Positions 58,441 to 64,000 of a DNA stretch of 64,000 bases are shown here, piece by piece (position 1 is the stretch's first letter; every line of letters starts with the position of its first letter). This DNA is from FEN-1139 sp964396375 (GTDB lineage Bacteria; Myxococcota_A; Polyangia; Polyangiales; Polyangiaceae), in assembly GCA_964396375.1 (NCBI GenBank), contig CAYNEY010000005.1:1-64000 (forward strand). The letters run 5' to 3'. The notes below the pieces were generated by a model. The model was not told where the DNA came from. It ran no database searches and was given only the letters and a program-made list of their open reading frames with translations. Both the position numbers and the translations under genes were made by a program.

Positions 58441-59250
58441 TCATCCGCTGGCCGTGGGGGCGGTCATCACGGCGTGCAGGCGGCGCAGCAGAAGAGGATG
58501 GGTCAACTTCTGCTCCGCCTTCTTGGTGGCGCGGTCCTGTGCGACCTCTCGAGCCTGCGCAAACAGCGCGTCGCGGTTGATGTACCTGAGCAACTGTGGC
58601 CCCACGGTCAACATCATCAGCCCTTCCGCCGCAGCCTGCCGTGTTCCGACCAACTGCAGCGCCACCGCGTCGGCGCTCAGCTCGTCAAGCCGCGACAGCG
58701 GCGGCAAGACCAGCCGCAAATAGGAGCGCAGCACCCCAGCGTGACCAAGAGCGTGGTGCGCCAGTTCGTGAGCGATCACAAACCTCAGCGCGCCAGGGAT
58801 CTGATAGTCCACCGCACCCCAGACCACGTCATCTAGCAGCATGACACAGCGGCGCCTGCCGATACGGAGTGCCACGGCGTTCAGCATCGAGGACTCCGCC
58901 ACCAGCACCGTCGGCGCCTCGGCAAGACCGAGCCGCGCTGAGAACTGCCGCGCGCAGGCGTCGATCGCCGCCAGTTGATAGGGGCCAGCCTGGACCGCTG
59001 AGCCTCGAAGTCTCGCCACGGTGCGGCGACTCAGCATGAGATCGGTGATGTAGCCGAGCACGAGACCCAGGATCAGGAACCCCAAGCTGCCGACGATGAG
59101 GATCCCAAGCAAACCGTAGGCCAGCGTCAACCAGAGACTAGTTCCTGCGGCTCTCAATCGATCGGCGTCGATCTGTGGACCGTCACCGGGGAGGGCAGGC
59201 AGCTCAGCGTGGGATGGTTGGTTCGCCTCGAGGTGAGCTGGGTACGACAT
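58441..59250 (-). CDS. M48-family membrane metalloprotease
   Basis: The protein has 269 residues from ATG 59250 with GGAAGGAG seven bases upstream. Two hydrophobic helices lie at ~38-75. The zinc motif HELAHHALGH follows at ~160-169 and a second conserved block DELSADAVALQL holds the third ligand Glu. The domain lies on the cytoplasmic or periplasmic face as in HtpX/Oma1-like proteases, which degrade damaged membrane proteins. It lacks the HtpX family's usual four-helix layout. It is 160 bases from the upstream Cys-rich lipoprotein on the same strand. Confidence 0.87.
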   Translation of the reverse strand: MSYPAHLEANQPSHAELPALPGDGPQIDADRLRAAGTSLWLTLAYGLLGILIVGSLGFLILGLVLGYITDLMLSRRTVARLRGSAVQAGPYQLAAIDACARQFSARLGLAEAPTVLVAESSMLNAVALRIGRRRCVMLLDDVVWGAVDYQIPGALRFVIAHELAHHALGHAGVLRSYLRLVLPPLSRLDELSADAVALQLVGTRQAAAEGLMMLTVGPQLLRYINRDALFAQAREVAQDRATKKAEQKLTHPLLLRRLHAVMTAPTASG

Positions 59251-59409
59251 GACACTCCTTCCGGTATTGGGGCCGTCTGCCCTCGCACATCTTCACCACA
59301 TTTGCCGAAGGACCAGAAGCGAAAGTTCCACTTTCTTCCCAGGAGACACCTTGATGGATCCGCCGCATCAGCTCTGATGGCACCCCCACCGAAGCTTGGA
59401 CTCCGGCGG

Positions 59410-60444
59410 CTAGAGAGAGTTCGGAAACAGCGGGAAAGAATCCCCTCCGCAGACCACAGGACTCTCGACCGTGCACGTTTCACCATCACACGCGAAGCCC
59501 GGTGCACATTCTTCCGATTCCGTGCAGTCCTCGTCCATACCAGGCAGGGGTTTGCACTCACCATCGACACACTGGGCGTCGGGCGCACAGCTCCGCTCGG
59601 CCCAATCCGGCACCGCGGCGCAGGCATCACCAGTCCCGGGCAGTTCCTCGCACGTCAGCTCGATACAGCTGGTTCCGAGTTCGCAAAGCGCCCCAAGGTA
59701 GCAGGGTTCACCGCGTGAAGGCAGATCGACACAGAGCTTAGTGTCAGACTCCAGGGCTTCGGGTACACAGACCAAACCGAGGGCACAGTCGTCCTGGGTC
59801 TCGCAGACCGAGAGTTCCAGCCCCGTGCGGGGACGGGCCACACAGCTGCCCCCCTCACACACCAGCGCCTGACCACAGCTGTCGCCATTGCTCTGCTCGA
59901 GGACCGTGCACTCGTCACCCACCATGCCCGTGCCATAAAACAGCTTGCAGCTCCCGACCGTAGCCACCGCCACGGCAAGATCGAAGTAGGCTGCCACCTG
60001 CGAGAGGCTCGCACACTCGAGGTAATCTAGAGCCGTCAGCACCTTGGCGATACAGGCGCCATCGTAAGTGAACTCCGCGTTCTCACTGACCGCGCCGGTC
60101 ATGAGGGCGCCGACCAGATTCGTGCAATCTCCGAGCGACGCTTCCTCCATGGTGCCGCATTCACACGCTAGCAACGTGGTGCAGAGCGCCCCGAGCTGCT
60201 CATTGGCCTCACTCGAACTGATCGGCTCCAAATCGTCGTAGTTCGGCGCACCGCCCGGCGCACCGCTCCCTGGTCCTCCAGGCAACCCAAGCCCACCAGG
60301 CTCCCCTTGACCGTTGCCCCCTCCCTCTCCTCCCGGGGTTTCGTCCGAGTCGTTCGACGTGAACTCCTCACCGCCACAGGACCACGCCACGGTCAGCAAC
60401 ACCGCGCCGATCAGGGAGAGGAACGAACCTGCGTTCTTGACCAT
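59410..60444 (-). CDS. Cys-rich lipoprotein with Gly-rich linker
   Basis: The protein has 344 residues from ATG 60444. The signal ends VAWSCGG, a lipobox with C at about 23. A linker of Gly/Pro (GLGLPGGPGSGAPGGAP) leads to a helical domain (~70-175, EANEQLGALCTTLLACECG) with Cys pairs. Residues ~190-330 are dickkopf-like repeats of CxxxxxCxxG (GDSCGQALVCEGGSCV, CALGLVC, GEPCYLGALCELGTSC, GDACAAVPDWAERSCAPDAQCVDGECK). This is a typical myxobacterial surface lipoprotein. Function unknown. The kinase gene upstream (12 bp gap) may be in the same operon. Confidence 0.82.
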   Translation of the reverse strand: MVKNAGSFLSLIGAVLLTVAWSCGGEEFTSNDSDETPGGEGGGNGQGEPGGLGLPGGPGSGAPGGAPNYDDLEPISSSEANEQLGALCTTLLACECGTMEEASLGDCTNLVGALMTGAVSENAEFTYDGACIAKVLTALDYLECASLSQVAAYFDLAVAVATVGSCKLFYGTGMVGDECTVLEQSNGDSCGQALVCEGGSCVARPRTGLELSVCETQDDCALGLVCVPEALESDTKLCVDLPSRGEPCYLGALCELGTSCIELTCEELPGTGDACAAVPDWAERSCAPDAQCVDGECKPLPGMDEDCTESEECAPGFACDGETCTVESPVVCGGDSFPLFPNSL

Positions 60445-60456
60445 ACGCCTATGGTA

Positions 60457-61569
60457 TCATACCGCCTTGGGATCGAAAGGGACTTTGGCTCCCGAGTCGT
60501 CGCCCTCACCCTCCTGGAAGATGGGCGGTGCAATCGTACTGTAGCGCTCGGCGAGTAGCACGGCGACCTCACGCCCCTTCTCGTTCCGTGGTTGATAGAC
60601 ATCTGGGTCGACCAAAAGCGGTCGCCACACCGGCGGCGAAGACGTGCCTATTGCCTCGAGATCCGCTAGCAGCGCTGCGACGTTCACGTAGCGGTTGTCC
60701 GGGTGCTTACGCGTAGCCCGAACGATTATCGTTTCGATGTCGGGATCGATGGTCTCGCAGATCCACGACGGCGGAGGGATGGGCGAAAACAACTGGTGGC
60801 TCAACAGGTCGATGCCCCCATCCGCCTCGAAGGGCAGCTGGCCGGTGAAGAGACGAAACAGTACGATCCCGAAACCGTAGATGTCGGTGCGACCATCGAC
60901 CGGATCGGCCATCACCTGCTCAGGCGCCATGTACTCGACGGTCCCGAGGATCGTGTGCACGCCGCTCGTTCCATTCTGATCAGGCAACTTAGCCATCCCG
61001 AAATCGATGATCTTGGCACCGAATGGCTCACCAGGCGGTCCGAGCAGGTAGATGTTGTCGGGTTTGATATCGCGGTGCACGATCCCGGCCTCGTGAGCTG
61101 CCAACAGTCCTTTGGCGGCAGCGCGCGCGATCAGGAGCGCGGTCGGAACGGGTAGCTCGCGCTGCCTCTTCTGCAACGCGGAGAGCGGCTCACCGATCAA
61201 GAGTTCCATCACCAGGAACGGTCGCTCACCCTCGGCCTCCACGCAGTCCATGATTTGGATGATTCCGGGATCGTGGAGCCCGAGCAGCCCGCGGCCCTCG
61301 GCGAGAAATCGGGATCGGAGTTCGGGGTTCTGGCTTGCGCCCGCGTTGAGCTGCTTTGCCACCACCCGTTCATCCCGCACTCGATCGAAGACCAGGTAGA
61401 CGTCCGAGGTCCCACCACTGCCCAACAACCCGTCGATCCGGTAGCGCTGGCCGAGCAGCTCACCCCGGCGGTGGGTAGGGTGGACCACCATCCCACCGAG
61501 TTCGAGAGGAGCCATCCCCTGGCGACCGCGGCCTCGGAATGCCTTCACACCTTTTTTGCGGCGCGCCAC
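60457..61569 (-). CDS. Soluble Ser/Thr protein kinase
   Basis: The protein has 370 residues from GTG 61569. The kinase domain spans ~40-305: GSGGTSDVYLVFD loop, ERVVAKQLN lysine, VHRDIKPDNIYLL catalytic loop, IIDFGMAKL, GTVEYMAPEQV activation segment and APE motif. The RD arginine is present, so it is likely activated by phosphorylation. No transmembrane helix is seen, unlike many kinases; the C-terminal ~55 residues (PPVWRPLLVDPDVYQPRNEKG) are unstructured. It probably controls local lipoprotein or protease genes only if the operon link holds; substrates are unknown. Confidence 0.9.
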   Translation of the reverse strand: MARRKKGVKAFRGRGRQGMAPLELGGMVVHPTHRRGELLGQRYRIDGLLGSGGTSDVYLVFDRVRDERVVAKQLNAGASQNPELRSRFLAEGRGLLGLHDPGIIQIMDCVEAEGERPFLVMELLIGEPLSALQKRQRELPVPTALLIARAAAKGLLAAHEAGIVHRDIKPDNIYLLGPPGEPFGAKIIDFGMAKLPDQNGTSGVHTILGTVEYMAPEQVMADPVDGRTDIYGFGIVLFRLFTGQLPFEADGGIDLLSHQLFSPIPPPSWICETIDPDIETIIVRATRKHPDNRYVNVAALLADLEAIGTSSPPVWRPLLVDPDVYQPRNEKGREVAVLLAERYSTIAPPIFQEGEGDDSGAKVPFDPKAV

Positions 61570-61638
61570 ACGGCCCTTCTAGCACTCCCGGATTGATCCG
61601 GTGTGGGCCTCACACGACCCGCGTCCAAGATTCCAGTC

Positions 61639-62364
61639 TCAGTCGACCATTCCGACCTTGGCATCGTAAGGGAGCCGCCCTTGAACCGGATCCTCCAGAA
61701 CCAGGGAATAGGAGGTGGGCACCTCAATCACGAAATGTCGCGCGGTCCGCAGGATCGGGCGCTTCCCATTCTGCTCGGAGGTGATCTCCACCAGAACGGT
61801 ATCGGGCGCCTTCTCCGTGAGCTTCACCTGCGCAACGTACACTTCGGGCAGCGCCGAACCTAGACGGCGGTAGATGGTAAGCTTCGTCTGCCCCGAATCC
61901 AGCCGGCGAAACCGCAGTACGTCGGCCTCGAATGTCGCACGCGCCTTGGTGAGACACTCCCCCAGTTTGGCCGGATCGGCTGGGGACCGCTCTTCGCAGC
62001 TCTTCTTCGCCAAGCTGGCTGCCCCTGAGTTCGCGTAGTCGACGACGAACGCCGTATTTTTGGCGACTAGGATCTCGATTGGGGCAATTCGTGGCGTGGT
62101 CGCGTCGACCGACGGCGCCGGGGGGATCAAGGCCTGGGACGCTTGCGATTCTGCACCGTCCGGAGCTGGTTCCAAAGCCGCTGGCTCGAGCGGGTGGTTC
62201 GGCTCAACCGAGAGGTTCTCCGACGAGGAGGCCGGCACTGCCGCCGGGGCCGTTTCGGGTTTGGCTGGAGCAGGTGCCGCAGTCATGGCTTGGGGCTGTC
62301 GGCTCGGAACCGTCCCACAGGCGAGCAAGAAGACGCAGGCAATCGTCCAGAATCCCTGTTTCAT
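61639..62364 (-). CDS. Lipoprotein with Pro/Ala-rich linker
   Basis: The protein has 241 residues from ATG 62364 (MKQGFWTIACVFLLAC), lipobox at about Cys16. Residues ~20-95 are Ala/Pro-rich. Residues ~95-241 have a beta-rich fold (PIEILVAKNTAFVVDYANS, AKLGECLTKARATFEADVLRF, TKLTIYRRLGSALPEVYVAQ and RHFVIEVPTSYSLVLED). No family recognised. It is 69 bases before the kinase gene on the same strand, so it may be co-transcribed. Confidence 0.75.
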   Translation of the reverse strand: MKQGFWTIACVFLLACGTVPSRQPQAMTAAPAPAKPETAPAAVPASSSENLSVEPNHPLEPAALEPAPDGAESQASQALIPPAPSVDATTPRIAPIEILVAKNTAFVVDYANSGAASLAKKSCEERSPADPAKLGECLTKARATFEADVLRFRRLDSGQTKLTIYRRLGSALPEVYVAQVKLTEKAPDTVLVEITSEQNGKRPILRTARHFVIEVPTSYSLVLEDPVQGRLPYDAKVGMVD

Positions 62365-62469
62365 GGTCACGGGAGGATACGACCAACTGGAGGTTTCGTC
62401 CCGCACCTTGAAAACACCTGTAGGGTCCACAAATTTTCCCGAGCTCCGGGTTCTCGGTACCCTGCACAG

Positions 62470-62898
62470 GTGCTCTTCCGCCTCGGTCGCCGCCTCTTCG
62501 GACTTACTGCCGCCTTCTTCGCCATCCTTGGCTTCGTCGCGGTGCCAGTCGGCGACCGGACTGGGCTCGAGCATGTGCGGGAGTTCGTAGGGAGCGAAAC
62601 GGGCCAACGAATCGGCCAGGCCGGCCTCGAGGTCTCCCGGATCGCGCGAGAGCGCCTTGCCTCCACCTTGGCCAGCTCTTCCAGTACCCCGCTGCCCTCT
62701 AGCCTGCCCTCCTCTGGGGCACTCCTTGGCCATCCGGAGCTGGATGAGATCACGCGGGTAGTGGAGGGGGTGGCCGATCCCTCACTCAGCCGGACCCAGC
62801 AAACCGAAGCCAAGAAGCCCCGACCTTCACGGACACCTGCCACAAGGACGCGGGCGCGTTCCCGTACTCCCGAACCGAGTCCGAACACGCGGCGGTGA
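62470..62898 (+). CDS. Small single-pass membrane protein
   Basis: The protein has 142 residues from GTG 62470 with AGG upstream. One transmembrane helix (LFGLTAAFFAILGFVAVPVG) at ~9-28 is followed by a helical, mildly charged stretch and a basic Arg/Pro/Thr-rich tail (KKPRPSRTPATRTRARSRTP). Family not recognised. It overlaps by 72 bases the convergent hydrogenase-maturation-type gene, and is divergent from the lipoprotein gene. Confidence 0.55.
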   Translation: MLFRLGRRLFGLTAAFFAILGFVAVPVGDRTGLEHVREFVGSETGQRIGQAGLEVSRIARERLASTLASSSSTPLPSSLPSSGALLGHPELDEITRVVEGVADPSLSRTQQTEAKKPRPSRTPATRTRARSRTPEPSPNTRR

Positions 62899-63417
62899 TC
62901 CCCGACCGACACCGAAAGCGAAGAGGGCAGGCCTCCTCGTTCGCATGGTCACGCCAGGTCCGCGAAGAAGCTGGATCACGACCCGAAGCGCACGCGGAAC
63001 GGCCGCACGCACCGGCGCGCTCAGCCGCTCCACAAACGGCCGCATCACTCCTGGCTCGATACCCACCAGCAGCACCTTTGGCAAGTCCTCCGCTCCCCGC
63101 AGGCGCTCGCTCAACTCGAGCAGCGAGGAAAGACTCATCGCGTGCCCAACCGCACAACCTGGTGACACTCGACCACTCAAACAGCGGGTCACGCTGACCC
63201 GCCCAGGGGCGCTGCCCTTGAGCTCTGCGTCGATCACCACAATCGTAGAGTAGGCGAGGAAGTGGTCCAGCACGGCAAGCGAGAGTTCAGAAACCAGATG
63301 CACCTCCGCGCCCAGACCGCGCATGTTCCCGAGCATCCGCCCGAGAACCAGCCCAATTCCGTCATCCTCACACAGCTCATTGCCCACGCAGAGCACACAG
63401 CGTCTTCCCTTAGCCAT
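62827..63417 (-). CDS. Hydrogenase-maturation-type peptidase (HybD/HyaD-like)
   Basis: The protein has 196 residues from ATG 63417 (MAKGRRCVLCVGNELCEDDG); ATG 63438 further upstream overlaps the preceding stop. It has the family blocks: VLCVGNELCEDDGIG (GNxLxxDDGxG with nickel-contact Glu/Asp), VVIDAELKGSAPG (second acid) and GHAMSLSSLLELS (His). These proteases trim the C-terminus of the large subunit of [NiFe] hydrogenases after metal insertion. No hydrogenase gene is in the window; the family also has members with other targets. The last ~45 residues are Arg-rich and unlike the usual family C-terminus. It starts two bases after the Roadblock-like gene stop. Confidence 0.8.
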   Translation of the reverse strand: MAKGRRCVLCVGNELCEDDGIGLVLGRMLGNMRGLGAEVHLVSELSLAVLDHFLAYSTIVVIDAELKGSAPGRVSVTRCLSGRVSPGCAVGHAMSLSSLLELSERLRGAEDLPKVLLVGIEPGVMRPFVERLSAPVRAAVPRALRVVIQLLRGPGVTMRTRRPALFAFGVGRGSPPRVRTRFGSTGTRPRPCGRCP

Positions 63418-63418
63418 C

Positions 63419-64000
63419 TCAGGTTGCCGTCGTTCCAAGGTTCGAATCCTGTGACTCGACGCGGGGCTCGGTGAGACCGCGGACCGTCGAGTATACCACG
63501 CGTTCTACGCTAGCCGGCTCGGGCAGTACCGCCGCCATCACCCCCACGGCCATCACCTCCTCTTCAACCGGGAAGAATCGCGTGTGCACGATCAGACCGT
63601 CGCGGTCGCGCACAGTCACCTCCACGATCTCCGCGCAGTCGAGCAGACTCTGAGCCTGCTCGCCGACCCGCGCCACCATCCCGGTCATCGCCGCCAGCTG
63701 TTCCACCAACTCCGGTTCCCCCGACGCGACCACTGGGAACCCCAGGGCGTCTGCCACCACCGCCCCACGCGCCATCACCTCCTCCACCAATTCCCCCAGC
63801 GCCCACTCGACACCACCCCGCTCCGTCGGAGCCCCACTGCATGGCTCTTCGACGGCGAAGGTTCCTGAGTTGGTCGGCGCCTTGTAGAGGCGCGCACGCG
63901 TCCTCTGCAGGTCGCGCGCCAGCACCTCCTTCTCAGCTTCGACGCGCTCCAAATCGCGAACCCGCGTCCGGAGTCGATCGAGCTCGTCGACCAACCCACT
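63419..64000 (-). CDS. Roadblock/LC7-like protein with coiled coil (5' end outside window)
   Basis: The minus-strand frame is open at the window edge, so the N-terminus lies beyond. The visible 193 residues begin with a coiled coil (LVDELDRLRTRVRDLERVEAEK). From about residue 60 a Roadblock/LC7-type fold follows: LVEEVMARGAVVADALGFPVVAS, MTGMVARVGEQAQSLLD, and VTVRDRDGLIVHTRFFPVEEE. Such domains pair with small Ras-like GTPases such as MglA to control polarity and motility. The full protein and partner are not visible. It precedes the hydrogenase-maturation-type gene by two bases. Confidence 0.7.
   Translation of the reverse strand, partial: SGLVDELDRLRTRVRDLERVEAEKEVLARDLQRTRARLYKAPTNSGTFAVEEPCSGAPTERGGVEWALGELVEEVMARGAVVADALGFPVVASGEPELVEQLAAMTGMVARVGEQAQSLLDCAEIVEVTVRDRDGLIVHTRFFPVEEEVMAVGVMAAVLPEPASVERVVYSTVRGLTEPRVESQDSNLGTTAT

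Noticed and set aside
1..64000. tRNA, rRNA, insertion sequences, phage genes
   Set aside because: None were recognised in any intergenic stretch; most gaps are under 250 bp.

Overview
The window is high-GC DNA with a strong third-position G/C bias. It probably comes from a myxobacterium-like member of the Myxococcota, most likely class Polyangia. This is inferred from the gene content: many small lipoproteins with Gly-rich linkers, two to three Hanks-type Ser/Thr kinases, a fibro-slime lipoprotein, a GH8 cellulase lipoprotein, a PilZ protein, a sigma-54 activator fused to a kinase, and an EF-G that looks like the deltaproteobacterial/mitochondrial type. I found no rRNA, tRNA, CRISPR array, insertion sequence or phage module. 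The region reads as chromosome, densely packed with short co-directional operons and several convergent overlaps.

Layout. 1-7.6 kb: a glycosyltransferase fragment, then a run of surface lipoproteins (GH8 cellulase, CAP/SCP protein, alkaline phosphatase, fibro-slime protein, a Cys-rich mini-lipoprotein). 7.8-15.3 kb: an EF-hand membrane protein, a trehalose synthase-maltokinase fusion, a small coiled-coil protein and a GH51 arabinofuranosidase. 15.4-18.8 kb: an EF-G operon whose second gene fuses a RecA-like ATPase to a SLOG-type nucleotide-binding domain. 19.2-21.8 kb: a penicillin-binding transpeptidase and small proteins. 21.3-26.7 kb (minus strand): formyltransferase-like protein, PilZ protein, metalloprotease/beta-propeller/barrel protein and lipoprotein, apparently one operon, divergent from ftsE-ftsX-envC (26.7-29.5 kb).

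29.6-34.6 kb: unknown secreted or small proteins, an RluA pseudouridine synthase and a zinc-ribbon Ser/Thr kinase. 34.7-40.9 kb: a Pro-rich conserved protein, a lipoprotein, a degenerate Lgt-like membrane protein coupled to an OmpA protein, a Gly-rich PD40 lipoprotein, and OsmC followed by an ECF sigma factor with a fused zinc finger. 41.1-48.9 kb: a large kinase-TPR-GAF-sigma54 activator, then a GntR regulator preceded by a perfect 12-bp inverted repeat and translationally coupled to trpB-trpA, then a Dam-type methylase. 49-54.5 kb: an SH3b protein, a barrel protein, and a TrkH-TrkA-membrane-sensor potassium cluster. 54.5-64 kb: MFS transporter, HDOD protein, YozE-like protein, FabK/nitronate monooxygenase family enzyme, M48 protease, Cys-rich lipoprotein, Ser/Thr kinase, lipoprotein, a hydrogenase-maturation-type protease and a Roadblock-like protein cut by the window edge.

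The most promising unusual items are the RecA-SLOG fusion downstream of EF-G, the five-module kinase/sigma-54 activator with a repeated 20-bp motif at its start, the formyltransferase paralogue lacking the catalytic Asn in a cell-surface operon, the Lgt-like protein that has lost catalytic residues, and the GntR-trpBA unit with its operator. All functions are assigned by reading motifs; no database search was run.
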